Part shown: positions 34,580-41,738 of the stretch, one piece after another
Layout: the number at the start of each line of letters is the position of its first letter
How positions within the stretch are numbered: position 1 is the first letter of the stretch
NCBI GenBank assembly: GCA_021324995.1
Contig: JAJPIB010000062.1
Location: forward strand, 1 to 50,105
DNA length: 50,105 nucleotides
Direction: 5' to 3'
DNA from: Chlamydiia bacterium
Lineage (GTDB): Bacteria > Chlamydiota > Chlamydiia > Chlamydiales > Rhabdochlamydiaceae
Notes under the pieces: model-generated
The model's database searches: none
Seen by the model: only the letters and a program-made list of their open reading frames with translations
What the model was told of the DNA's origin: nothing
Translations under genes and position numbers: made by a program

Positions 34580-35008
34580 CTAGCTATAGTCATTGAATCC
34601 CGCTTTTCTGAGCTCCTCAATAGCACTCTTACGTTGCGCGGAAAAATTTTCCCAAACGCCTTTGCTATTTGCAGATTTAAAAACCTCATCCGCTTTAGCG
34701 TGAAGGCCTATTTCGACAAGTTTTTTGATCAACGATGCGTGCAGATTGGCCTTTCCTTCAAGATTGTCTGCGTAGACATTCTCGTTTTCCACTTTATTGA
34801 GGAGATCGATCGCTTTGTCGCAATCATTGAGATAGAGGCAGAGTAAAATCGTGTTCTGACAATTTCCCTGCAATGTTTTAGAAGATAAGCACGGGTTCTT
34901 GAGAGAATCTTCCAACAATCCAATTTGAATTGCAAGGGGGTCATAGTTGGGTTCTACAAAAGTTTCAGAAGAGGGGAAAAGGGGATTATTTGATAAGGGT
35001 GTTGTCAT
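34580..35008 (-). CDS. Small helical (TPR-like) hypothetical protein
   Basis: 142 residues. The middle (TILLCLYLNDCDKAIDLLNKVE, then LHASLIKKLVEIGLHAKADEVFKSA) has the helix-turn-helix rhythm of tetratricopeptide repeats, so it may be a chaperone-like or adaptor protein. GGAG lies 7 nt before the ATG. The 122-bp gap to the next gene on the strand (32352-34457) can fold through GCTGT..TATTAAA / TTTAATA..ACAGC arms but has no terminator T-run, so the two may be co-transcribed. TPR-like assignment is tentative. Confidence 0.65.
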   Translation of the reverse strand: MTTPLSNNPLFPSSETFVEPNYDPLAIQIGLLEDSLKNPCLSSKTLQGNCQNTILLCLYLNDCDKAIDLLNKVENENVYADNLEGKANLHASLIKKLVEIGLHAKADEVFKSANSKGVWENFSAQRKSAIEELRKAGFNDYS

Positions 35009-35193
35009 AGCAAACTCCAGCTTTTAAGTGTCATCTGTATATTGTTAAAGATGGGATAAATTAAAAAATACAATGATGCGATTTTTGACATTTTTAAGTA
35101 AGCTTTTTTTAGAAGTCAGGGACGAAATTTGATTTTGAGATTGAGTTCTTTAGTGGGGTTGGGGAAGATGGGAAAAGAGAGGATGAGACTTCT

Positions 35194-35808
35194 ATGATAT
35201 TAAGCTTATTGATAAAAGGAATTCTCCTTGGATTTGCCATTGCAGCGCCAGTAGGCCCTATTGGAATTCTTTGTATTCGAAGAACGTTGCAGTACGGAAG
35301 ATGGTCAGGGCTTTTTTCAGGACTTGGAGCGGCGCTTGCTGATACTTTTTATGCCTTTATCGCCGCCTTTAGCCTTACGCTAATCTCCAATTTTCTAATG
35401 GAGGGACAGTTTTGGTTTCGTCTTCTCGGAGGATTTTTCCTTCTCTGGTTGGGATGGAAGACATTTTTCGCAAATACCGCAATCAAACAGGGGGAGATTT
35501 CTCATACCTCTCTCCTCGGCGATTTTGTTTCAACCTTTTTTCTTACTGTCTCCAATCCAATGACCATTCTTTTCTTTGTAGGAATTTTTGCAGGAATTGG
35601 GGTGGTTGGCGTGGCAGGTAGCTATTGGGCGCCTTTCATTCTCGTTGCTGGAGTCTTCATCGGTTCGGCTGCATGGTGGCTTATCTTGAGCGAGGGGATC
35701 ACCTTATTCCGAAATAAGCTTGGTCAAACTGCCATGCTCTGGCTCAATCGGACTGCGGGCGCACTGATCGCTATCTTCGGTATCGCCGCTCTCATCACTT
35801 TGCTTTAG
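35194..35808 (+). CDS. LysE-family amino-acid exporter
   Basis: 204-residue inner-membrane protein with five to six hydrophobic helices. The N-terminal signature GILLGFAIAAPVGPIGILCIRRTLQYGRWSGL is the LysE/RhtB motif (G-x2-L-G..P-G-P), followed by SGLGAALADTFYAF and VSNPMTILFF. The substrate is not readable. It is isolated between an AT-rich stretch and a repeat fragment that begins 12 bp after its stop. Confidence 0.88.
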   Translation: MILSLLIKGILLGFAIAAPVGPIGILCIRRTLQYGRWSGLFSGLGAALADTFYAFIAAFSLTLISNFLMEGQFWFRLLGGFFLLWLGWKTFFANTAIKQGEISHTSLLGDFVSTFFLTVSNPMTILFFVGIFAGIGVVGVAGSYWAPFILVAGVFIGSAAWWLILSEGITLFRNKLGQTAMLWLNRTAGALIAIFGIAALITLL

Positions 35809-35819
35809 TCATCTGAATA

Positions 35820-35880
35820 ATAACCTGAGTTTTGAGTTCCTTTCATAGAGACTTACTACATCTTTCGGCCAAACTTTGCA
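35820..35880 (-). repeat. Partial copy of CCTGAGTTTTG palindromic repeat
   Basis: About 60 bp from TAACCTGAGTTTTGAG through CTTTCATAGAGACTTACTAC to TCTTTCGGCC match, in reverse complement, the right half of the element at 48146-48256. The other half is missing, replaced by unrelated sequence up to the MITE fragment at 36012. Confidence 0.6.
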
Positions 35881-36011
35881 CAACTTGTCTCCTACCCCCT
35901 TTATCCGCGTGCTGCGACAGGGATCTGCTGCACTTTGCTCCTTCCCTAGGTCTAAAGACCTGCGTTCGTCACAAATCTTGCATATCACCTATCTCGCGAC
36001 ACGTCTTAAGG

Positions 36012-36060
36012 GGAGAGCTTACGCTTTGGTCCTAAATCAAATTTTCAGCCACGTTGGGTA
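36012..36060 (+). mobile_element. MITE fragment, TACCC/GGGTA family, copy D (right arm)
   Basis: Only the right arm is present (GAGCTTACGCTTTGGTCCTA, then AATTTTCAGCCACGTTGGGTA), followed by TA. The left arm is absent, so the element is decayed or truncated. It supplies the last residues (IPNVAENLI) and the stop codon of the convergent methyltransferase gene. Confidence 0.7.
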
Positions 36061-36643
36061 TAATCACTTGTCTTTGGATGAGAAGAAGACTTGGGGCGGC
36101 CCTGCGATTAGGAAATGTATGATAGCACACATTCCAGTCAGAAGGAGAAAGTTGGCCTACTAATTCTAACAGAGCTTTTTCCTCACTCGCTCCTTCGGGG
36201 TGTCCCGGGTAGCAAGTGATCGACACTGCACCGCCTGAGATAATAAGGCTTAGGGCCTTTTGCACGCTTTGCAGGGTTGTCGGGGTTTGAGTAGTGAATT
36301 GTTTGTTTCCACGCGGAAGGTAGCCAAGATTGTAAACGACGAGCTTAACGGGAACTGCGTTCGCTAAAGAAGGAAAATTGACATGGGATTGTTGAAAAAG
36401 TTGGACTTTAGGTAAAAGAAGTGGAGAAAGTAACTCTTGCGTTCTTCGAATCGCTTCTTCTTGGATATCAATGGCGATAACCTCGCTCCTTGCTTTATTC
36501 AGAAGCATTTCCGCCAATACCAGGGTGTCTTGACCGTTGCCGCAAGTAGCATCAATAGCCCAGTCTCCGCTTTGGAGAAGACCTTTCCAATAATGATGGG
36601 CTAGATCGAGGTGGGATTGAAAGAGTGGGAAATGGCGTCGCAT
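36032..36643 (-). CDS. mnmM: MnmM/YtqB-type SAM-dependent methyltransferase
   Basis: 203-residue Rossmann methyltransferase of the YtqB family, recently assigned as tRNA 5-aminomethyl-2-thiouridine methyltransferase (MnmM). Visible features are the SAM site AIDATCGNGQDTLVLAEML, VIAIDIQEEAI, and the family motif VVYNLGYLPRGNK, followed by CYPGHPEG with EEKALLELV. The C-terminal IPNVAENLI and stop are read from a MITE arm (36012-36060); the natural end was probably close to LLLIQRQ, so function need not be affected. It is convergent with the LysE gene. Confidence 0.85.
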   Translation of the reverse strand: MRRHFPLFQSHLDLAHHYWKGLLQSGDWAIDATCGNGQDTLVLAEMLLNKARSEVIAIDIQEEAIRRTQELLSPLLLPKVQLFQQSHVNFPSLANAVPVKLVVYNLGYLPRGNKQFTTQTPTTLQSVQKALSLIISGGAVSITCYPGHPEGASEEKALLELVGQLSPSDWNVCYHTFPNRRAAPSLLLIQRQVIIPNVAENLI

Positions 36644-36687
36644 GAGATTCTTTTTACTAAGATTGTAGAGAAAAAGAGAATAAAAGA

Positions 36688-36733
36688 CTCCTTATTCTTA
36701 GAATTGCAGTTGAATTCTGAACTCTAAGAATAA
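36688..36733 (-). terminator. Terminator hairpin
   Basis: A 14-bp stem TCCTTATTCTTAGA / TCTAAGAATAAGGA with a loop of about 18 nt, just past the stop of the 594-residue gene. On the minus strand it is followed by TCTTTTATTC. It separates that gene from mnmM. Confidence 0.7.
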
Positions 36734-36748
36734 GGAACTGAAAAGGAA

Positions 36749-38533
36749 TTAAAGCCTCCAAGTTTTCTTAAGAGATAATGCAAGCTCTTGAATAGCTTTT
36801 ACTTTGAATTCGGCTGGAATAGAATTAGCGGAGAGAAAAGCATTACGTCCAAAGTCCCGATTAAAGGAAGGATCATGGGGATGAATCATTTCTCTGTTTT
36901 TTTCCCATGCGGCAAGATAGGTCCTATACAGATTTCCAAAAAGGCTGTGAGCTAGATTTTTTTGATTTTCAGGGAGATCATTCGGATGCATTTGCAATTT
37001 TTCAAGAGCATCAAAAAGGAGTCGAATAGGGATCGCATCTCTCTGCTGATCAAAATCGACACGCGTTAAGATAAACAAAATAGCTTCGACCTGGAGACGT
37101 TGCACCGCTCGAAGTTTTTCCTGTGCTGTAGATAATTGATCAGATTGGAAGGCGGTTGATCCCCATTGATTATCGCGTCTGTTGATAGCCGAAGGCCTAT
37201 CTTTATTTTGAATGTGGTAAAGATGGAAGAAAATTCTATCAACAAATTCTCTATCCCTGTCACCATTGATGGGAGAATTAAATGTATGTCCCTCGAAATT
37301 AAGCTGAGTAAGGATTTCCAGAGCAGCATCGTAGCCATCTTGTGTACAAGGAGTAAGTTGCTCAATCATTTGTTGCAAGAAAAATAGGGGAGAAGCGACA
37401 TCTTCTAAAGTGGGAACTTTAACAGGGTTGTCTAAGATAACATGGGGTAGATTTTTGGAAAATTCATTGGGATTGCAGGCAGCTATAAAGTTAATCGTCC
37501 CGTTGATAGGATCATTTAATCGCTTTAGAAGGGTATGTGTTGCTTGTTTGGTTGTGCCAAATGCCATGATATAAGGAAGAAAATCTCTTAATTTATCTCC
37601 TTCTTGATTGAATAGATAGATAATATCTTTTTTGTCGATTGCCAGTTCTAAATGTTTATCATTAAATCGAAGGAGCGCACAGATGTTTGATAGTTGATGT
37701 TTATGTTTGGCCTCTAAAAGGGCATTTAGGCAGCTTTCAAGACGCTCAAAAGAAGGATTTGTGGGAAGGAGAGAGTGGTCTTGTTCGAGTTCTACTCGAA
37801 GAAGATCCGCGTTGCAATTTAGTTCAAAATCAGAGAAGGGCTTAATGTTAGGATCGTTGGAAGCACAGGCATGGCCCTCACTGATGATCCCTCTAATAAA
37901 CTCTGCATCGATACATTCTATTTTATCTTCATCGGAGGGGTCGAGCATCTTTATGAAAAAATCAATGGAAACTTGTTCTTTACCCTTATTAAAATGCAAG
38001 TGATTGTTAGGATTGGAAGGATATTGTTTCAGAAGGAGGTCATACTGAATGTCGCAAGTTTCAATCTCCTTTTGAATGCTAAGCATCTGAATTCTGATCT
38101 CTTTTAGCCTTCTAAGAGTTTCACAGATTCCCTGATTTGTGACTGGGTTCGGTGACTTCTCACTGAGATTCTGCAACCAAAAAGTCCAATTTTCGATTTT
38201 CTCTAAATCACAACGGTCTAGTTTGTTTTTGACGTGGCTTACGCGAGGGTCTAATTCTGTAGATTCCGATTGAATGTAATCAACGATTTTCTTGCAAAAG
38301 TCGATTTTGCTTTCTAACTTTTCGATAGAAGGAAGTACAAGAGTTTGGTTTTCGGAATCCATGTTTTGTATATGCTTTCGAAAAATCGCAATCGTCGCTT
38401 CGACGACATCTATCTCGAGGAGATGATCCGCTAGATCTTCTCGATTGATCACCCACTTTTTTTGTTGTAACTGCGTCAATGTTTCTTGAACGCGGTTTTG
38501 AACTGCATTGGTGAAGTTGATCTTAGAAGCCAT
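36749..38533 (-). CDS. Large hypothetical helical protein, effector candidate
   Basis: 594 residues, soluble, almost wholly helical, rich in charged residues and Leu/Gln, with coiled-coil-like stretches in residues about 60-190 (LPSIEKLESKIDFCKKIVDY; ICETLRRLKEIRIQMLSIQKEI). No domain recognised; no signal peptide or membrane segment. Its start AUG has GAGG 10 nt upstream. Similar in character to the proteins at 31022 and 32352. A host-directed or structural role is a guess from context only. Confidence 0.75.
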   Translation of the reverse strand: MASKINFTNAVQNRVQETLTQLQQKKWVINREDLADHLLEIDVVEATIAIFRKHIQNMDSENQTLVLPSIEKLESKIDFCKKIVDYIQSESTELDPRVSHVKNKLDRCDLEKIENWTFWLQNLSEKSPNPVTNQGICETLRRLKEIRIQMLSIQKEIETCDIQYDLLLKQYPSNPNNHLHFNKGKEQVSIDFFIKMLDPSDEDKIECIDAEFIRGIISEGHACASNDPNIKPFSDFELNCNADLLRVELEQDHSLLPTNPSFERLESCLNALLEAKHKHQLSNICALLRFNDKHLELAIDKKDIIYLFNQEGDKLRDFLPYIMAFGTTKQATHTLLKRLNDPINGTINFIAACNPNEFSKNLPHVILDNPVKVPTLEDVASPLFFLQQMIEQLTPCTQDGYDAALEILTQLNFEGHTFNSPINGDRDREFVDRIFFHLYHIQNKDRPSAINRRDNQWGSTAFQSDQLSTAQEKLRAVQRLQVEAILFILTRVDFDQQRDAIPIRLLFDALEKLQMHPNDLPENQKNLAHSLFGNLYRTYLAAWEKNREMIHPHDPSFNRDFGRNAFLSANSIPAEFKVKAIQELALSLKKTWRL

Positions 38534-38710
38534 GTTTTACGCCCTCTTGTTGATGTGAAAAGTTTTAATTACTTAGATTATACAATAATAACCAACTTAT
38601 TTTCAAACTTATTTATTATAAGTTTGGTTGGTTTATTATAAGTAATAAATTAAATTTTAAATTTAAACTAAAAAAGGGCCGAAATAACAAAATCCATTAA
38701 CACACTCTTA
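38534..38710. other. AT-rich gap upstream of the 594-residue gene
   Basis: Very A+T-rich sequence with a short inverted motif around AACCAACTTATTTTCAAACTTATTTATTATAAGTTTGGTTGG (arms CCAAACTTAT-like). It probably holds the promoter of the minus-strand gene. No gene seen. Confidence 0.3.
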
Positions 38711-38804
38711 TATCCCCAATGTGATTGAAAATTTGGATTTAAGACCGAGCCAATCGCGGAGCTTTCGCTTCGGTCCTGAACCAAATTTTCAGTCACGTTT
38801 GGTA
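38711..38804 (+). mobile_element. MITE, TACCC/GGGTA family, copy C (deleted)
   Basis: A 94-bp copy with both ends and TA duplications (38709-38710, 38805-38806) but lacking about 70 bp of the centre. The joint lies at a CCAA present in both arms of the full-length copies, consistent with deletion between short direct repeats. It sits about 90 bp upstream of tRNA-Val. Confidence 0.8.
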
Positions 38805-38862
38805 TAGTCATTTTTATTTCTTTAAGAAATTCTTCTTGCGAGTAATTTCGGATTTGGATTAG

Positions 38863-38868
38863 TATACT
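38863..38868 (+). promoter_or_regulatory. Candidate -10 box for tRNA-Val transcript
   Basis: TATACT placed 23 bp before the tRNA 5' end. TTGCGA lies 21 bp upstream, longer than the ideal spacer, so the -35 is doubtful. Confidence 0.35.
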
Positions 38869-38891
38869 CCTCTAAAATTTAGAGTTTTAGC

Positions 38892-38965
38892 GGGGTATTA
38901 GCTCAGTTGGTTAGAGCGCCACGTTGACATCGTGGAGGTCAGCTGTTCGAGTCAGCTATATCCCA
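38892..38965 (+). tRNA. tRNA-Val (anticodon GAC)
   Basis: Complete cloverleaf: acceptor GGGGTAT/ATATCCC with one G-T pair, D stem GCTC/GAGC, anticodon stem CCACG/CGTGG with loop TTGACAT (anticodon GAC, reads GUC/GUU), T arm AGCTG-TTCGAGT-CAGCT, discriminator A. CCA is not encoded. The next gene starts only 4 nt after the 3' end. Confidence 0.95.
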
Positions 38966-38969
38966 TTCT

Positions 38970-40547
38970 ATGAATATTTCCTCGTCCCATTCTCTAACAT
39001 TTTTGAATCAGACTGCAGCGGTCCTTCTGGCCTCTGCAGTGACTGAGCTATTTCCTGGAACGCTGATAATCAGCGGACAGGGAACACAGCAACGGTTTTT
39101 TTACGACTTTCTCTTTCCTTTTGAGTTCACACCCGAATTTCTCATTCTCATAGAAGAGCGTATGCGTTTGATTGTCAGAGAAAAAAGAGAGGCGCGGCTG
39201 CTCGAGATGATGCCTGCCAATGCAGCTTCCATGATGCGCCATCGCGGACAAATCCTTGCAGCGGATGTGCTCGATGGTATCGATAGAGCGCTAGTTGAAA
39301 TGTGCCAGATCGGCGAGTTTGTGGCCTATTCTCCTTTTCCGTTTGTAGAAGATCTTTCCGCATTCTATTTTAAAATTTTAGAAAGTTATCCGCTCGGAAT
39401 ACCTGGAAGAAAGACGTTGCGCATCGTAGGTGTAGCAGCGGATGAAAAAGAAATATTAAAAAAGGCGTTAAAGCAGGCTCCTGCTTCTGAGCGCTCTCAC
39501 TTGACTCTTGTGCGCGACAAGGAAATGTTTGAGCCCTTGGATGACGGGTTGTGGCTATGGCGGTCGCAAGGGATTGCCTTGCGCCGCAGGTTGATGAAGA
39601 TTTGGGAAGAAGAGCACGCTCGAGAAAATTTTAACGTTGTTTCATCGCCTGCCGCCTTTCTTGGAAGTGGCGGAGTAGAGAGCATTACCGAAGCGCATAA
39701 AGAATACTTTTTCCATTCTGGAGTACAAAAGATCGCTGAAGTGGCGCTCGTCTCCAGTCCCCACAATTCCGACCCCGCTCTGGGGCTGCTTGCTCCAAAA
39801 GCCTATTTTGCCGACCGTAGTCACGTCTTTTGCCCTGACGATAAACTTTTAGAAGAATGTATTTCTTCCTTGCATTTCATCTGTAAGATCCCTAAAATTC
39901 TGGGTTTTGAGTTTGAAATTGTATTGTCCATTTTGGGAGAAGGAACTCAAAAAACAAAATCGAGAGGAGCCTCTCTTTTTCGAGAGGCTTTAGAAAAAGC
40001 AGGAATTGCTTACACTGTCGAGAAAAACTTTCGCTCTGGGACTGTGGCGAGCATCGATGTTCGCATTGCAGACGCGTTGGGGAGAGGCTGGACAGGACCT
40101 TATTTGAGAATTCCTGTAGCGCCGATGCCTGTGGGAAAGGGCAGCATGCTCATTCGCTCTGCATTTGGTTCTTTAGAGCGCATTGCAGCGCTGCTGCTGG
40201 AGCAGACAGGAGGATTTCTTCCTTTGCGCCTTGCTCCCGAGCAAGTGAGGATTCTCGTAGCAACGGGCCGCTCTCTTACATACGCGAAGCAGGTCCGCCA
40301 AGGGTTATTAGCCCAAGGTATCCGAGCAACGCTTGAAAATAGCGGGGAGATGCTTAAGACTCGGGTGTATAAGTCAATGATGGAGAAGGTGCCCTATGTC
40401 GTCCTACTCGGAGAGCGGGAAGAAAAGGGTAAGACTCTGACAGTGCGTGCCCATAATGAGAATAAAGAGCAGACCTTGTCTTTGGATGAGTTCTGTATGA
40501 GACTGAAAAGCGAAATGAGGAGTTACACCTCTGAACTTACGAATTAA
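38970..40547 (+). CDS. Degenerate threonyl-tRNA synthetase-like protein
   Basis: 525 residues aligning by eye along most of ThrRS but without the TGS domain. The editing-domain region starts FLNQTAAVLLASAV, where real ThrRS has the HxxxH motif. The catalytic core keeps RSHVFC (zinc His), RIADALGRGWTGPYLRIPV and motif 3 RSAFGSLERI, but motif 2 (TVYRNE) is missing and the third zinc His is lost. The C-terminal anticodon-binding domain (APEQVRILVATGRSLTYAKQV...VPYVVLLGEREE) is well kept. It is therefore unlikely to charge tRNA; a tRNA- or mRNA-binding or regulatory role is possible. It stands upstream of infC exactly where thrS lies in many bacteria. No ribosome site; the ATG is 4 nt after tRNA-Val. 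It overlaps infC by 17 bp. Confidence 0.8.
   Translation: MNISSSHSLTFLNQTAAVLLASAVTELFPGTLIISGQGTQQRFFYDFLFPFEFTPEFLILIEERMRLIVREKREARLLEMMPANAASMMRHRGQILAADVLDGIDRALVEMCQIGEFVAYSPFPFVEDLSAFYFKILESYPLGIPGRKTLRIVGVAADEKEILKKALKQAPASERSHLTLVRDKEMFEPLDDGLWLWRSQGIALRRRLMKIWEEEHARENFNVVSSPAAFLGSGGVESITEAHKEYFFHSGVQKIAEVALVSSPHNSDPALGLLAPKAYFADRSHVFCPDDKLLEECISSLHFICKIPKILGFEFEIVLSILGEGTQKTKSRGASLFREALEKAGIAYTVEKNFRSGTVASIDVRIADALGRGWTGPYLRIPVAPMPVGKGSMLIRSAFGSLERIAALLLEQTGGFLPLRLAPEQVRILVATGRSLTYAKQVRQGLLAQGIRATLENSGEMLKTRVYKSMMEKVPYVVLLGEREEKGKTLTVRAHNENKEQTLSLDEFCMRLKSEMRSYTSELTN
40517..40533 (+). promoter_or_regulatory. Ribosome site and CTG start of infC
   Basis: GAGGAG (40517-40522), an 8-nt spacer and CTG (40531-40533). 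Between the in-frame TGA at 40516 and the conserved IF3 N-terminus there is no ATG, GTG or TTG, so a rare start codon is forced. CTG has ideal spacing; ATT at 40543 is too far. Confidence 0.7.
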
Positions 40548-41055
40548 TAGAGAAATCCGAGCTCTTAAAGTTCGCGTCATCGATAAAGATGGGGAACAAT
40601 TGGGAGTGTTGACATTAGCTGAAGCGTTAGCGAGAGCGGAGCAGGCAGGACTGGATCTCGTTGAGATCGCTCCAAGTGCTGAGCCGCCGGTGTGCAAGAT
40701 CATCGATTTCGGAAAGTACCGCTATCAGCTGACAAAAAAAGAGAAAGAACAAAAAAAATCGCAGCATCAAGTCAAGGTCAAAGAGATTAAGATCAAGCCT
40801 AATACGGATGATCACGATCTCATGGTCAAGATTAAGCACTCGCGAGAATTCCTTTCTAAGGGAAACAAGGTGAGAGTCACTTGTGTTTTCCGCGGAAGAG
40901 AAATGCTGCACCCTGAGTTTGGAATGCGCATCGTCGATCGCATTTGTGAAGACTTGGCCGATGTTGCCGCGCCGGAAGCGCCGGCGAAAATGCTAGGTCG
41001 AAGTTTATCCGTCGTTCTTGCTCCTGGGGCAAAGAAGAAAACGGCAAATAGTTAA
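40531..41055 (+). CDS. infC: Translation initiation factor IF-3
   Basis: 174 residues. It binds the 30S subunit, prevents 50S joining and rejects non-canonical start codons. The conserved N-terminus [18 protein letters not shown] is encoded from CTG 40531; [21 protein letters not shown] is the IF3 signature, the Lys-rich linker ([19 protein letters not shown]) and the C-domain ([19 protein letters not shown]) follow. The first conventional start codon (TTG 40600) lies inside the conserved domain and cannot be the true start. A rare start would let IF3 repress its own translation, as the AUU start does in E. coli. First gene of infC-rpmI-rplT-pheS, overlapping the ThrRS-like gene. Confidence 0.93.
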   Translation: MNLRINREIRALKVRVIDKDGEQLGVLTLAEALARAEQAGLDLVEIAPSAEPPVCKIIDFGKYRYQLTKKEKEQKKSQHQVKVKEIKIKPNTDDHDLMVKIKHSREFLSKGNKVRVTCVFRGREMLHPEFGMRIVDRICEDLADVAAPEAPAKMLGRSLSVVLAPGAKKKTANS

Positions 41056-41068
41056 TTGGAGAAGTACC

Positions 41069-41266
41069 GTGCCAAAAATGAAAACACGTAAAGCAGTGGC
41101 AGCGAGATTTAAAGTAACTGGAACTGGCAAGCTAAAGCGCCGCCGTCCGGGCCGTCGCCACATCTTAACAAAAAAAGCCTCTAAGCGTAAGCGTCGTCTG
41201 AGAAAAGATGGCTTGGTCGACAAAGGGCAAGTAAGGATGTATTCCCGCTTGATGTTAGTGGGTTAA
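41069..41266 (+). CDS. rpmI: 50S ribosomal protein L35
   Basis: 65-residue basic protein; [20 protein letters not shown] and the [20 protein letters not shown] stretch are diagnostic of L35. It starts at GTG 41069 with GGAG 8 nt upstream, 13 bp after infC. In E. coli this transcript is controlled by L20 binding; the gap to rplT here is 55 bp. Confidence 0.96.
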   Translation: MPKMKTRKAVAARFKVTGTGKLKRRRPGRRHILTKKASKRKRRLRKDGLVDKGQVRMYSRLMLVG

Positions 41267-41321
41267 TGTTAGTCCAGCATTCTGAATGAATATTTAAAGT
41301 ATGTAATAGTGGAGAATTATC

Positions 41322-41678
41322 ATGGTTAGAGTCACCAATGCAGTGGCTGCCAATCGAAAACGTAAACGGCTCCTCAAAAAGGCAAAGGGATTTGTCGGTG
41401 ATCGTAAAAATCACATTCGTTTGAGCCAAGATGCCGTTATGTCAGCGTTGGCATTCAACTACCGCCATCGCAAACAGAAGAAAAGAGACTTTAAGCGTCT
41501 CTGGATTGTTCGCATCGGAGTCGGCGCGAAGATCAATGGACTGTCTTATAGCAAATTGATTTCAGGCCTTAAGAAAGTAGGCTGCGGACTTAATCGCAAA
41601 ATGCTTTCCGACATGGCACTTCGCGACCCAAGCGGCTTTTCTGCTGTTGCCGGCGCTGCGAAACAAGCGCTCGCTTAA
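41322..41678 (+). CDS. rplT: 50S ribosomal protein L20
   Basis: 118 residues, normal length. MVRVTNAVAANRKRKRLLKKAKGF...AYRHRKQKKRDFKRLWIVRIG-type sequence (here FNYRHRKQKKRDFKRLWIVR) is the L20 signature. GGAG lies 8 nt before the ATG. L20 is needed early in 50S assembly and represses its operon in enterobacteria. A terminator follows immediately. Confidence 0.97.
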   Translation: MVRVTNAVAANRKRKRLLKKAKGFVGDRKNHIRLSQDAVMSALAFNYRHRKQKKRDFKRLWIVRIGVGAKINGLSYSKLISGLKKVGCGLNRKMLSDMALRDPSGFSAVAGAAKQALA

Positions 41679-41691
41679 AAACTGTATTCAT

Positions 41692-41728
41692 TCCCGCGCC
41701 TTTATTTTTGGGCGTGGGATTTTTTTTG
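41692..41728 (+). terminator. Terminator/attenuator between rplT and pheS
   Basis: Stem TCCCGCGCC / GGGCGTGGGA (41692-41719, one G-T pair) followed by a run of T (41720-41727). It ends only 11 bp before the pheS ATG, so pheS depends on read-through or its own start. There is no Phe-rich leader peptide. Confidence 0.88.
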
Positions 41729-41738
41729 AGATGTTCTT

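Noticed and set aside
35008..35040. Another end of the CTTGAAAG repeat (CTCCAGCTTTTAAGTG)
   Set aside because: Only about 16 bp resemble the repeat end and no partner end is nearby; it overlaps the ribosome site of the 142-residue gene.
35832..36163. Plus-strand reading frames after the LysE gene
   Set aside because: They lie over repeat fragments and the antisense of mnmM, with no ribosome site or recognisable product.
38970..40547. Functional threonyl-tRNA synthetase
   Set aside because: Motif 2, the editing-site His pair and a zinc His are missing, so a normal thrS call is not justified.
40600..41055. infC starting at TTG 40600
   Set aside because: This would remove about 23 conserved N-terminal residues of IF3, including the INREIRA segment.
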